A stretch of DNA of 64,000 nt from Clostridium simiarum (lineage in GTDB: Bacteria; Bacillota; Clostridia; Clostridiales; Clostridiaceae). The notes below the pieces were generated by a model. The model did no database searches. It saw only the letters and a list, made by a program, of their open reading frames with translations, and had not been told where the DNA came from. Where the stretch lies: positions 1,178,001-1,242,000 of the forward strand of contig NZ_JAHLQL010000001.1 of assembly GCF_018919175.1 (NCBI RefSeq), in the 5' to 3' direction. Position numbers and translations under genes: made by a program. Below, piece by piece: positions 9,215-18,489 of this stretch (positions are counted from its first letter, which is position 1; each line of letters starts with the position of its first letter).

Positions 9215-10130
9215 TATGTACACCTCCAATCAAATCGATGAAATAATTCTCTAAATTTGCGCCAACTTGATTCATGGAAGATAACATAACCTCATTACTT
9301 ACAAGAGCCTTGGCTACTATTTCAGGAGTGTCTATATGTTCATATAATCTAATCTCATTTCCATTTAACACCTCATATTTACTACATTTAAGCTCTTTTT
9401 CAATTACTACAGTAGCTTTTTCAATGTTTTTTACTTTAATAGATAAACAGCGCTTACATTTTTCTTCTAAATCCTTTGAGGATATTTCTTCTATAAGATT
9501 ACCATTATGAATAAATCCATAGTTAGTTGCCATTTGAGAAAGTTCACCTAATATATGACTGGATATAATTATTGTAGTATTTCTTTCTCTATTAAGTTTT
9601 AGCAAAATTTCCCTAAATTCAACAATTCCTGTAGGATCAAGCCCATTTATAGGTTCATCTAAAATAAGTAAATCTGGACTTGCCATTAAAGCCAGTGCTA
9701 GGCCTAAACGTTGTTTCATACCAAGAGAAAAGTTTTTAAATTTTTTATTACCAGCCTCCTGAAGTCCTACAACTTTTATTATCTCGTCTACATATTCTTT
9801 TTCTGCAATACCTCTTTGTATTCTATAATGTTCAAGGTTCTTTCTTGCAGATAAATAAGGAAAAAAACTTGGAGTTTCAATTATACATCCAGTTCTCCTT
9901 CTGGATTTATTTAATCCACTTTGTGATGTCTCACTAAATAAATCAATCTCTCCACTTGAAGGCATTGTAAGTCCACTTACCATTCTAAGTAACGTTGTTT
10001 TCCCCGCTCCATTTTTACCAACAAGTCCATAAATATCTCCCTGCTTTACCTTTATATTAACATTATTTACAGCTAGATGATTATGATACTTTTTAGTTAT
10101 ATTTTTAGTTTTAAGTATTATATCGGCCAC
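9207..10130 (-). CDS. ABC ATPase, BcrA/lantibiotic-immunity type
   Basis: A 307-residue ATPase: Walker A GKNGAGKTT, Q-loop near CIIETPSFFPYLSARKNL, signature FSLGMKQRLGLA, Walker B LLILDEPINGLDP, switch SSHILGELSQ. The Q-loop glutamate (IIETPSFF rather than Q) is the E-loop variant seen in LanF-type ATPases of lantibiotic immunity transporters. This is a specific hint of function. It starts with a GTG after GGGGAGG. Upstream lie three 11-bp-phased CTTAA(A)G repeats. Confidence 0.88.
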   Translation of the reverse strand: MADIILKTKNITKKYHNHLAVNNVNIKVKQGDIYGLVGKNGAGKTTLLRMVSGLTMPSSGEIDLFSETSQSGLNKSRRRTGCIIETPSFFPYLSARKNLEHYRIQRGIAEKEYVDEIIKVVGLQEAGNKKFKNFSLGMKQRLGLALALMASPDLLILDEPINGLDPTGIVEFREILLKLNRERNTTIIISSHILGELSQMATNYGFIHNGNLIEEISSKDLEEKCKRCLSIKVKNIEKATVVIEKELKCSKYEVLNGNEIRLYEHIDTPEIVAKALVSNEVMLSSMNQVGANLENYFIDLIGGVHNA

Positions 10131-10183
10131 TTAAATCAACCTCCCCTTTCTTGTATAACTATATATTAAAATATAATTAACAA

Positions 10184-10220
10184 GATACCTTAAAGAAAAC
10201 CTTAAGAAAGTCTTAAGTTT
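10184..10220 (-). promoter_or_regulatory. Putative response-regulator operator: three 11-bp-phased repeats
   Basis: Three copies of a CTTAAG-like element (plus-strand G positions 10195, 10206, 10217) repeat with an exact 11-bp step between the regulator gene and the ATPase gene. OmpR/PhoB-family regulators typically bind such direct repeats upstream of the -35 box. A related CCTTAAGG palindrome lies at 10248-10255. The downstream segment is AT-rich and promoter-like. Confidence 0.6.
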
Positions 10221-10263
10221 TATCATACATTTACTATGGCAAGACTGCCTTAAGGTTAAAAGC

Positions 10264-10962
10264 CTATTTATCGCTGATTTTATATCCAATACCCCACACT
10301 GTATGTATGTATTCTATATCAGGATTAATTTTAGCTAATTTTGAACGAAGGTTGCTTATGTGAACATTTACTGTATTATCATCACCAAAAAAGTCCTCAT
10401 TCCAAACATGTTCAAATAAGTTTGCCTTTGTAAAAACCTTGTTTGGATGAGCCATCAAAAGTTCTAGTATCGTAAATTCTCTTGATGTAAGAGATATAAG
10501 CTCTCCATTAACTGTAACTTCCATTGTTTCACGGTTTAAAATCAAATCCTTGTACCCCAGAACACTTTGTTGCTTATTACCTTTAGAGAATACTGTATAA
10601 CGTCTTAACTGGGCTTCAACTCTTGCTAAAACTTCATTTGTATCAAAAGGCTTAGATACAAAGTCATCTGCACCAAGCCTTAATACTTCTATTTTTATAT
10701 TTTGTCCAGGCTTCGCAGAAATAACTATAATAGGCATGGTTTTAATTTTTCTTATATCCGAAATAAGCCTCTCTCCTGTTACTCCCGGAAGCATTAAATC
10801 AAGTAAAACCAGTTCAAAATCATACTTTTCAAGACACATTTTAGCTTCAGAACCTGAATAGGCTTCCTTTACATTATAACCCTGCCTACTTAATATTTTG
10901 CATAGCAGACTATTTATATCTGCATCATCCTCTACAACCAATATACTTATATTATCATTCAT
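10264..10962 (-). CDS. OmpR-family response regulator
   Basis: About 232 residues: an N-terminal receiver (acidic VVEDDAD, phospho-acceptor in LVLLDLMLPG, conserved T/S as VISAKP and K as DFVSKPFD) and a C-terminal winged helix (LTSREFTILELLMAHPNKVFTK, VNVHISNLRSKL). The ATG at 10962 has GGTGG eight bases upstream; an earlier ATG at 10977 lacks a good site. It is the first gene of the set and probably activates the downstream transporter and kinase through the 11-bp repeats. Confidence 0.88.
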   Translation of the reverse strand: MNDNISILVVEDDADINSLLCKILSRQGYNVKEAYSGSEAKMCLEKYDFELVLLDLMLPGVTGERLISDIRKIKTMPIIVISAKPGQNIKIEVLRLGADDFVSKPFDTNEVLARVEAQLRRYTVFSKGNKQQSVLGYKDLILNRETMEVTVNGELISLTSREFTILELLMAHPNKVFTKANLFEHVWNEDFFGDDNTVNVHISNLRSKLAKINPDIEYIHTVWGIGYKISDK

Positions 10963-11165
10963 ATCAAATACCACCATTTTACTTAAATAATTTCTATTCC
11001 AAATCAGTGATTTGCTATTAGTCTCATACCTCTTTTAAATTATAAAAGGAGTTTCTATCTTTTCATCATGATTTGTATTACTAATATAAATTAACTTAAT
11101 TATACCATGAAATTTATAAAAGATTATTAGCAAATCTTATGAATCCAATTAATAATTTTTATATA

Positions 11166-12059
11166 TTAAAACCAACTTATTTGTTTATCATCATACTCTC
11201 TCTTATAATCTGACACTATATCCTGCATTTTATAAAGTATCCCAAGTCTTTCACATTCATCTTTAAATATTTTCCAAAGCCTTTTTGACTTAATAGAAGA
11301 ACATGCATATTTATTTCCAAAGGAAGTTCTATATTTTTCAACTAGATTTTCATCTGGAAATAAGTTCATTAATTGGTTATAAAAATAATCCCTTTGATTT
11401 TGTCTAAGAGTTACTCCCATACCATAGGCTAATATAAACTTTGCACCAGATTCATGTGCCTTTCTTATTATGTTTATAATATTCTCCTCATCATCATTAA
11501 TAAAAGGTAAAATAGGCATAAGTAATACTCCTACAAATATACCATTGTCAGAAAGCTTTTTTATAGCATCAAATCTTTCAGAAGATACACAAACGTTAGG
11601 CTCAACTTTTTTGCATAGTTCATCATTAAAAGTAGTAATTGTGATTTTTACAATTACTGGTGAATGCTCTTTAATTCTCTTTAATATATCTATATCTCTT
11701 GTTATGAGGTTACTTTTAGTTGCTATGGCTATTCCAAAGTTAAGTTCATTGATTTGTTCCAAAGCCTTTCTAGTTAACATTAATTCCTTTTCAAAAGGAT
11801 TATAAGGATCACTCATTGCCCCTGTTCCAACAACTCCAGTCCTTCTTTTACTCTTTAATTCTTCTCTAATAAGCTGTATTGCATTTTCCTTTACCCTTAC
11901 CCTATGAAAATTATCTATTCCATAACACTCACTTCTAGAATCACAGTAAATACATCCATGGGAGCAACCCTTGTAAATATTCATATTATAATTGATGCCA
12001 AACCATGAATTTTCCTTACTGTACTGCGAAATTATTGTTTTTGCAGGAATATAATCCAT
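11166..12059 (-). CDS. Radical SAM protein, spore-photoproduct-lyase-like (SplB-like) family
   Basis: About 297 residues with the radical SAM cluster motif CSHGCIYCDSR (CxxxCxxC) near residues 29-36. The rest resembles the COG1533 SPL-like family (RTGVVGTGAMSDPYNPFEKE, then ITITTFNDELCKKVEPN). These proteins are common in clostridia and most have no known substrate. The ATG at 12059 is chosen because AAGGAGGGGG lies just upstream; an ATG at 12080 overlaps this site. Monocistronic. A palindrome lies upstream. Confidence 0.8.
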   Translation of the reverse strand: MDYIPAKTIISQYSKENSWFGINYNMNIYKGCSHGCIYCDSRSECYGIDNFHRVRVKENAIQLIREELKSKRRTGVVGTGAMSDPYNPFEKELMLTRKALEQINELNFGIAIATKSNLITRDIDILKRIKEHSPVIVKITITTFNDELCKKVEPNVCVSSERFDAIKKLSDNGIFVGVLLMPILPFINDDEENIINIIRKAHESGAKFILAYGMGVTLRQNQRDYFYNQLMNLFPDENLVEKYRTSFGNKYACSSIKSKRLWKIFKDECERLGILYKMQDIVSDYKREYDDKQISWF

Positions 12060-12107
12060 ATTCCCCCTCCTTATATTCATTTTCTTATATCTATAATATC
12101 AAAGCAT

Positions 12108-12129
12108 ATATGACGTATATATGTCATAT
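12108..12129. promoter_or_regulatory. Palindrome ATATGAC-N8-GTCATAT, possible operator
   Basis: Perfect 7-bp arms with an AT-rich 8-nt centre, about 50 nt upstream of the SPL-like gene. The spacing fits a dimeric repressor site over its promoter. The regulator is unknown. Confidence 0.45.
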
Positions 12130-12196
12130 TATATATTTCCATCTACGACTTAGCATTAATAAGGTAAAAGATTGCTTACGTGTAAATATGAAAATT

Positions 12197-12234
12197 AAAG
12201 GAGAATAACTTTAAAATAAAGCTATTCTCCCTTA
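12197..12234. terminator. Bidirectional terminator hairpin
   Basis: Stem AAGGAGAATA/TATTCTCCCTT extended by ACTTT/AAAGC pairing, just downstream of the decayed Rpn gene. Confidence 0.6.
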
Positions 12235-12259
12235 ACTATATGAAGGCTTGAATAAGTAT

Positions 12260-12956
12260 TTATAAATATTTGTAAATATCATCAATAGTTATTAATTCAA
12301 AAATATCCATTGCCAAAAGATCAAGTCTATTCTCCGGAAGCTTTTTAATACCCTCTTCAACGTTCTTTGGTAAATCCTTAAACTTCTTTTGTAACTGTTT
12401 TATTAAAATTTCAGTTCTGCCTTCAATTATCCCTTTAGCTCTGCCTTCAGTTTTTCCCCTTTCAAGGCCTTCCTCAATTGCTTCAGCCAATCTTGTTGCC
12501 TCGTCGTGAAGAGCCATTTCTCTTGAAAGGTAAAGAGCCCTTGTTTCCTTATCTTGACTCATTGTCCTTAGAATATCAAAAGCTTTTTCAATATCCGGAT
12601 TAACCTTTGCCATTTTTTCCACAACCTCCTTTGAATCACCTTTAATAAAATTCATCCATTGGGAAAGATTATCAGAAGTATTAATCTTATTTAGCTTGTT
12701 TAGCTCTATAAAGTGTATTTCCATAACATCTGTAAGCTTAAATCTTTCTTCATCTTCCCATAAATGAAAAATACTATGGTATTTATCAGTATTTAAACAA
12801 TCAAAATCAAGAATATTGATTGTAATAGTTTTTTTTAGCATCACCAAAAATCCTTTTAAAAACAAAATCATTCTTAGGCTTTAAAAGAAAGCCTTCACAC
12901 ATAGAAGTAGCTTCCTTAATAAAATAATTTTCATTAATATAAGTATACTGCATCAT
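12260..12956 (-). pseudogene. Rpn/YhgA-like PD-(D/E)XK nuclease (transposase_31) remnant
   Basis: The upstream part (from ATG 12956) reads the canonical family start, with LKPKNDFVFKRIFGD. It then runs into a stop, while another frame continues with the family middle and C-terminal region (LWEDEERFKLTDVMEIHFIEL, ending in the charged ERGKTEGRAKGIIEGR segment). Roughly 80 to 90 residues with most of the nuclease core are missing, and the two halves are out of frame. An internal deletion has inactivated the gene. The downstream half remains open for 203 codons from 12871. Confidence 0.75.
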
Positions 12957-13268
12957 ATCAAACCTTTCTATACTTTATCATTAGTATTTTTGACACAAAT
13001 AAATAAAATATACAAACATACGTTTTGTTTGCAGTTGCTCTAAATAAATTAAAAAGATTTTTCAAGTTAATAATTCATATTTGTTTACTTCTACTTATAT
13101 TATTAAAATAAAGGTTTTTCATCTTTCTCTATAATGGCATGAAATACACATGATACATAATTTACTTATTTTTTTGCCACTACCCACCTTAATACTATTT
13201 TTTCGAATATAATTACAAAATAAAGGAAACACTACAAATAAAGTATGAATTAGAAAGGAAGATATAAG
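12957..13268. other. Intergenic region, promoter-like AT-rich DNA
   Basis: About 310 bases without a supported gene. It must hold the start signals of the decayed Rpn gene on the minus strand and of the small zinc-ribbon gene on the plus strand. No clear hairpin or repeat was seen. Confidence 0.4.
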
Positions 13269-13571
13269 TTGAATATAGATGAATCATTAAAATGTCCAAT
13301 TTGTAATAGTAAAAACTTTTTGCTTAAGCATGAATCCACATATTTATATACTTATAAGTTTAATGAAAAAGATATAAAAAGTAATGAAGAATTTCTACCA
13401 TATCTATTTGATAACAGGGAGCATGTTAATTTAAAACAATATTTACAATGTGAAGATTGCAGATCTCAATTTCCTTGTACTTTTGATATGGCTAGCGAGA
13501 AGATCAGCCTTACCATAATACAGAAAGCGGTACGTTCAGATTATGTGAAAAGCCCAGAGTTTTTTGGGTAA
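13269..13571 (+). CDS. Small zinc-ribbon protein, function unknown
   Basis: A 100-residue protein with two CxxC pairs, CPIC (residues 9-12) and CEDC (56-59), that could bind one zinc ion. The spacer contains aromatic residues and no known catalytic motif. It starts at a TTG after GAAAGGAAG. It is one of the few plus-strand genes in this part. Function unknown; nucleic-acid or protein binding is possible. Confidence 0.6.
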   Translation: MNIDESLKCPICNSKNFLLKHESTYLYTYKFNEKDIKSNEEFLPYLFDNREHVNLKQYLQCEDCRSQFPCTFDMASEKISLTIIQKAVRSDYVKSPEFFG

Positions 13572-13712
13572 AGTAAAATTCCATTTAAAGCTAGGCACAC
13601 GGTGCTAAAACCTAATTTACAGTGTTGTATTAATTATCTATGACCCTACTATAAATTCTTATAAACTTCATAAGGAGATGCATTTCCTTATAAAAAACTT
13701 CATCTGAAGACA

Positions 13713-13760
13713 CTAAATAGATAAGACCTCACACTATTGTGTAAGATCTTATCTATTTAG
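13713..13760. terminator. Long bidirectional terminator hairpin
   Basis: Near-perfect inverted repeat CTAAATAGATAAGA...TCTTATCTATTTAG with an inner TCACAC/GTGTAA pairing, downstream of the zinc-ribbon gene. Confidence 0.65.
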
Positions 13761-13843
13761 CTTTTAAAATTAATATTATTTAACATCCATATCTCATTAG
13801 ATTAGTTTTCAAATCAAGGATTATTTAATAAAAAGCCATATCT

Positions 13844-13975
13844 TTATTTATCTAATCCCCTTTTATTATATGTGTAGATAAAAATAATTGCTGAAACTAT
13901 TATCCATGCTACTAAAACCTTTCTTTTTGTTTAAAGTAAAGATTTACATTAACATTATATTTATCAAGTAATTCT
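13844..13975 (-). pseudogene. C-terminal remnant of a membrane protein
   Basis: Two minus-strand frames together read a coherent tail: LLDKYNVNVNLYFKQKER, then after a frame change a hydrophobic segment VLVAWIIVSAIIFIYTYNK ending RGLDK and a stop at 13844. The helix with a basic end looks like the last transmembrane segment of a transporter. No start or upstream part remains. The family was not identified. Confidence 0.35.
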
Positions 13976-14070
13976 TGGTTTCAGGTGGAGCTGTTTATGT
14001 AAGCTGCTCTCAATCTAAAGCAAAGAACTATGTTTATTATAACCTCTTTAAAATTTTTTCCAAAATAAAA

Positions 14071-14093
14071 AGCCATAATTTAAAACTATGACT
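14071..14093 (-). terminator. Terminator after the amidohydrolase gene
   Basis: Hairpin GTCATAGTT/AATTATGGC (minus strand, with G-U pairs) followed by TTTTTA, about 130 nt after the amidohydrolase stop. Confidence 0.55.
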
Positions 14094-14222
14094 TTTTTAA
14101 TAATTAAGACTTTTAGTAGTGTTATAGTTAAATTATACTATGACATAATTTTATAGTTACTTCTAAAAATCTTAGTAAATCAACCTGTTATATAACTAAT
14201 TACTCTATATAATATTTAACCA

Positions 14223-15458
14223 TTATTTTTTTACAAAGCTTCCCTCTTTCATAATGATCTCCATTTTATCACTGTCCACATTATGAATATCCTCTAACGG
14301 ATTTCCATTAAGAACAATTAAATCTGCAAACTTATCTTTCTCTAAAGTACCAGTAATGTTATCTATTTTAAGCATTTCAGCCCCATTTTTAGTTGCAGCT
14401 AGAATTGTTTCCATTTCCGTTAATCCTGCCTTATTAAGGGTATACATCTCTGTAATAGCATATTTACCATAGGGAGTTAAGCTACTACAAAAAGAATCTG
14501 ATCCAACGGTTATTCTAATACCTTTTTCATTAGCATTTTGCAGATTACTTATTATACGATTAAGTTCCTTTTCTGCAGTGGTTTTTCCTGGATAATTATC
14601 GTGAACCTTTCTGTATGGTGGCTCATATACAGTAAACCATTCATAAAAGAACTGAAGGGTTGGACAAAAGCTTATATCTTTTTCCTTCATTATATTTAGA
14701 CATTCCTCATTTAATTCTTGTCCATGAATAATTGCAGACACCCCTGCCTTGCAGGAGTTAAGTGCCCCCTCGTAACCTTCTGCATGAGACCATACTGGTG
14801 ATCTTACCATATTACATTCATCTACCACAGCTTGAATTTCCTCCATGGTGTAATGCAAATCAGCCTTAGCATCGTGCCTCCAAATGCCTCCTCCTGTGGA
14901 CCAAATTTTAATAGCATCTGGATTTTCTCTAAGTCTTCTTCTAACTGCCCTGCGAAGTTCCCAAGGACCATCTACACGCTGAGCCCACGGATGAGAAGCA
15001 TCATTATATTCTAATGGTAATCTATGAGAATCTCCATGCCCTGCTGTCCTACAAAATCCTAATCCTGCTGCAACTACGCGAGGTCCAGGTATAATTCCTT
15101 CTTCGATCATGTTACGAATATGTATACCTGACCGTGAAATTTCCCCAACGGAGGTTAGTCCATGCTCAAGAGCTTCACGTGCTTGGGCTACGGCAACAAT
15201 GGTCTTTTGTATCACAGGCTCAAGAACCCATTCATTATCATCATCAGTTCTATTTCCGCTAAAATGAAGATGAGTATCAATCAAACCAGGCATAATAGTT
15301 TTACCTACAATATCTATTTTCTTATAATCCTCTCCAACTTCCATCATAGATCCTGCATATTGAATTTTCTTATCTTCAATAAGTACTAGTGAGTTTTCTA
15401 TAGGCTCCTCACCATTACCATCTATTAATAACCCACCTACAAATGCAATCTTCCCCAT
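14223..15458 (-). CDS. Metal-dependent amidohydrolase (imidazolonepropionase-like)
   Basis: About 411 residues with the amidohydrolase plan. A small beta-sandwich frames a TIM barrel with the metal ligands DTHLHF (near residue 60), a later histidine in VWSHAEGYEGA, another in AIIHGQELNEE and the catalytic aspartate in ITVGSDSFCSS. The C-terminus (DKFADLIVLNGNPLEDI) is typical of the family. It probably hydrolyses a cyclic amide or dipeptide-like substrate in the cytoplasm. The ATG at 15458 has GGTGGG six bases upstream, better than an ATG at 15464. Confidence 0.82.
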   Translation of the reverse strand: MGKIAFVGGLLIDGNGEEPIENSLVLIEDKKIQYAGSMMEVGEDYKKIDIVGKTIMPGLIDTHLHFSGNRTDDDNEWVLEPVIQKTIVAVAQAREALEHGLTSVGEISRSGIHIRNMIEEGIIPGPRVVAAGLGFCRTAGHGDSHRLPLEYNDASHPWAQRVDGPWELRRAVRRRLRENPDAIKIWSTGGGIWRHDAKADLHYTMEEIQAVVDECNMVRSPVWSHAEGYEGALNSCKAGVSAIIHGQELNEECLNIMKEKDISFCPTLQFFYEWFTVYEPPYRKVHDNYPGKTTAEKELNRIISNLQNANEKGIRITVGSDSFCSSLTPYGKYAITEMYTLNKAGLTEMETILAATKNGAEMLKIDNITGTLEKDKFADLIVLNGNPLEDIHNVDSDKMEIIMKEGSFVKK

Positions 15459-15517
15459 TATCATCCCACCTAATCTTATACAAAATTTTTAACCCTCTAT
15501 TAAATTCTAGCCTTTCC

Positions 15518-16825
15518 CTAAATATAATGACTGTGTATGAATCCAATATCCTCAAATATCTTACCGTATCGCTCTGGGCTTTGAAGTAGTACAAATTCTA
15601 CATCATGATTTTTTATCCCTATCTTTATTGCTTCAATAATTGTGGCTCTTCCAACTCCCCTTCCTCTTATCTCTGGAATAACTGCCGCAAAATATAACCC
15701 TATAATATCAGTTTCATATTTAAGTAGTGCTATAGCAGATACTGGCCTTCCATTTAATATTCCAATGTATAAATTGTATCTGTTTTCTACCTTTGAAACA
15801 GCCTTATAAACTATATTTTTAAAAGAACTTTTTTCATTTTCATCTATATTAAGAGAACTTATTAAAACTTCACACCATAGGTCTATCCCTTCACTACCAA
15901 TGACTTTTTCTAGAGTAAATCCTTGGATTTCTTCATATTTTTCCTTAAAACCATGGGGTGCAAGGTACATACAGTTAAGTTTTTCATCTTTTAAATAAGT
16001 AAAACCCTCAATGGTATCAAGGTGATTACTTTTAATCTTATTATTTATATCTATAATAGGCTGTGGTGTTCCTACAATTACGCCAAACCAGTCTGCATAT
16101 CCATGACTTTCAAAACCGCACTTTGCTGCAAGTCCTGTGGACATATTGTTACTTTCAACTATTTGAAGAAAAGGTATCTTTCCTGATTTTATGATTTTTG
16201 ATGCAATATCTATGGTAACATCCACTGCATAACCTTTTTTCCTATATTCCTTCTTTGTATACATTATCCCTATAGAATTATCATTATGAGTAAGAACCCA
16301 TGAAGCTATGCTACCATTAACATATACTGCTGATGAAGGTCTATATAATATATCTTTCTTTATTTTTTCAATACTTTCTGAATCTCTATAGGTATAGAAA
16401 TCATCTACCGTTTCGCTATCCTCTATATCAATAGATCTAACTGGATTTTTTATAAGACTTAAATCCAAATTTTCTTTTGGAAGATAATAAAGTGAACATC
16501 TATTTTCCCATGTAACTAAATATCTTCTTTTTATCTTTTCAGCAATTGGCCTATATAGTCCTGAAAATCCATAGAAATTGTCTTTAAATAACTCCTCTAG
16601 AACTTTATCTAAAAAATTATCATCTTCTGTATACAAGTAGTTAAAATACCCATGTCTTACAAGTACACCATTAGGTACGTCTTCATTATCTACATATATT
16701 TCAGCCTCTGATTCATTTTCTATTATTCCTATTATATTTAAATTAACTATTTCATTTTTCTTTAAATATTCCATGATAGATTTTGATTTTTTAGTTTTTA
16801 TTATAATACGGTCTTTACATCCCAT
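15518..16825 (-). CDS. Two-domain GNAT family acetyltransferase
   Basis: A 435-residue protein with two GNAT folds. The first, at about residues 90-260, carries an acetyl-CoA loop variant EYRKKGYAVD and resembles FR47-like domains. The second, at about 290-435, has PEIRGRGVGRATI, the R/QxxGxG/A loop. Both loops look usable. The substrate is unknown. It is 53 nt upstream of the amidohydrolase and could be cotranscribed with it. Paired hairpins precede it on the upstream side. Confidence 0.75.
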   Translation of the reverse strand: MGCKDRIIIKTKKSKSIMEYLKKNEIVNLNIIGIIENESEAEIYVDNEDVPNGVLVRHGYFNYLYTEDDNFLDKVLEELFKDNFYGFSGLYRPIAEKIKRRYLVTWENRCSLYYLPKENLDLSLIKNPVRSIDIEDSETVDDFYTYRDSESIEKIKKDILYRPSSAVYVNGSIASWVLTHNDNSIGIMYTKKEYRKKGYAVDVTIDIASKIIKSGKIPFLQIVESNNMSTGLAAKCGFESHGYADWFGVIVGTPQPIIDINNKIKSNHLDTIEGFTYLKDEKLNCMYLAPHGFKEKYEEIQGFTLEKVIGSEGIDLWCEVLISSLNIDENEKSSFKNIVYKAVSKVENRYNLYIGILNGRPVSAIALLKYETDIIGLYFAAVIPEIRGRGVGRATIIEAIKIGIKNHDVEFVLLQSPERYGKIFEDIGFIHSHYI

Positions 16826-16882
16826 TTGAACTCCCCCTTGATATTCTAAATCTACGATTTTGTGTAAACCTTTTAATCAAGT

Positions 16883-16989
16883 ACCCAAGCTACAGTTTCA
16901 TTGTAGCTTGTTAAGTAGAGACCCACTATCTATTATCTTGGGTAAACCTGTTAACCAGGGACTAAACATATGGCTTGATGTTTAGTCCC
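16883..16989. repeat. Two adjacent strong hairpins between the GNAT and rluF genes
   Basis: CAAGCTACA/TGTAGCTTG (16886-16910), flanked by ACCCAAG and CTTGGGT that could pair around it, then GGGACTAAACAT/ATGTTTAGTCCC (16958-16989). The second resembles the terminator of the RluF gene. The first pair could be a leader structure of the GNAT gene. Confidence 0.55.
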
Positions 16990-17092
16990 TTACCCCTCCA
17001 GTACTCATCTAAAGCTATGAAGATAAGTTTCCTATAAAATCTATGCAGCCATAGTTATAGAATAAATTTTAATTTTATATTAGAGTAAGTAT

Positions 17093-17782
17093 TTATGCTT
17101 TAGTTATATCTCTTAATTCCATTACTTCTTTTTCTGTAAGATTACGCCATTTGCCAATATCTATGCCTTGAATTTCTATATTAACAATTCGAATACGCTG
17201 AAGATATAAAACTGTATATCCAAAAGCCTTAGTCATTCTTCTAATCTGTTTATTAAGTCCCTGGGTAAGAATAATTCGAAAAGTATCTTCACTAACCCTA
17301 CTGATTTTACAAGGCCTTGTTCGAGTTCCACAAATTTCTACTCCTTCACTCATTCCCTTCATAAAAAAATCATCAAAGGGCTTATTAACAGTTACTAGGT
17401 ACTCTTTCTCATATTTATTTTCTGATTCTAAAATCTTATTGGCTAACTCTCCATCGTTTGTCATTAAGATTAACCCTTGGGATTCCTTATCTAATCTTCC
17501 AACAGGAAAAATATATTCTGGATAATTCATAAAACTAATTATATTATCCTTTACTTCTTTCGCTGCAGTACATGTAATTCCTTCTGGCTTATTTAATGCA
17601 ATATAAACTTTATCTTTCATTAGTATAGGTTTGTTATCAATAAGGATAATATCCTCCTTTTCTACCCACTGTCCTGGTTTGCAAAACTCTCCATTTACTG
17701 TTATTCTATTTTCCTCAATAAGTCTATTGGTTTCCCTTCTTGAACAAAAACCAAAATTACTAAGAAGTTTATTTATTCTCAT
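17093..17782 (-). CDS. rluF: 23S rRNA pseudouridine synthase, RluF-like
   Basis: A 229-residue RsuA/RluB/E/F family enzyme. The N-terminal S4 RNA-binding domain (residues 1-60, with SRRETNRLIEENRITVNG) is followed by the catalytic domain with FPVGRLDKESQGLILMTNDG, in which D is the nucleophile, and the LTQGLNKQIRRMTKAFGY motif. It modifies uridine in 23S rRNA. RluF rather than RsuA is chosen from overall similarity of the N-terminus and length. A short gap separates it from the cysteine hydrolase gene. Confidence 0.85.
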   Translation of the reverse strand: MRINKLLSNFGFCSRRETNRLIEENRITVNGEFCKPGQWVEKEDIILIDNKPILMKDKVYIALNKPEGITCTAAKEVKDNIISFMNYPEYIFPVGRLDKESQGLILMTNDGELANKILESENKYEKEYLVTVNKPFDDFFMKGMSEGVEICGTRTRPCKISRVSEDTFRIILTQGLNKQIRRMTKAFGYTVLYLQRIRIVNIEIQGIDIGKWRNLTEKEVMELRDITKA

Positions 17783-17824
17783 ATTAAAATCCTTTACTTT
17801 AATTTATGCAATATCTATCATTAT

Positions 17825-18373
17825 CTATAAATCCCTATTGATTACTTTTACTTGTAGAGATTCAATTATATCTAATGCCTTTTCATGTAGTTTATCATCA
17901 AAACTAGCACAAAGACTTCCATCAACTATAATACTTGTATTTCTATATTGTGATTGAAAAAGGACTACATTGCTTATTACGCACATGTTTGTAACCACTC
18001 CTACCAGTTCAATTTCCTTAATATCTTCTCCTATTTCACCAGATAATTTAATCATATTCTCTGGAGATATTCCAAAACCTTCTTTATTATAATGTAACGT
18101 ATTTTCTGCTATTTTAAAATCTTTTATTTTTCCATATAACTCATGACCTTTAGTATCTTTTCTACAATGTAAAACTGGTAGATTTTTACCCTCTCTAGTT
18201 TCTAAGTAATTTTCATAATGAGTATCATAGGTAAATAAAACCCTATCACCATTTTTTAAGTACTCATTAACCTTATTATAAATAGGTTCTTCTAATGTTT
18301 TAGCCTTTTCAAAGCCTAGCGTCCCATCTACAAAGTCGTGTTGATAGTCAATAACCACTAATAGCCTTTTCAT
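17825..18373 (-). CDS. Cysteine hydrolase, isochorismatase/nicotinamidase family
   Basis: About 182 residues with the catalytic triad of the family: D in VVIDYQHDF (residue 8), a central lysine in HYNKEG or nearby, and C in LVGVVTNMCVISN (about residue 132). The cis-peptide region VVTNMC fits. The ATG at 18373 has GGGGG eight bases upstream and is preferred to a TTG at 18379. It could act on nicotinamide or another small amide; the substrate is not decided. Confidence 0.8.
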   Translation of the reverse strand: MKRLLVVIDYQHDFVDGTLGFEKAKTLEEPIYNKVNEYLKNGDRVLFTYDTHYENYLETREGKNLPVLHCRKDTKGHELYGKIKDFKIAENTLHYNKEGFGISPENMIKLSGEIGEDIKEIELVGVVTNMCVISNVVLFQSQYRNTSIIVDGSLCASFDDKLHEKALDIIESLQVKVINRDL

Positions 18374-18420
18374 TATCAATACCCCCTGTTTGAAATTTTA
18401 AAACTTTATTTCAAAAGTAT

Positions 18421-18460
18421 GTTCTTATGATTAAGTAGTATTACAATAAATCATAAGAAC
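18421..18460 (-). terminator. Terminator between the BceAB-like operon and the hydrolase gene
   Basis: Perfect 12-bp stem GTTCTTATGATT/AATCATAAGAAC with a 16-nt loop just after the permease stop. Confidence 0.65.
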
Positions 18461-18489
18461 TTAAGCTTTTAATCTTACTTTCAAATAAA

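Noticed and set aside
10184..10255. CTTAAG repeats as a CRISPR-like array
   Set aside because: Units are only about 6 bp with 11-bp phasing and no spacers; operator repeats explain them better.
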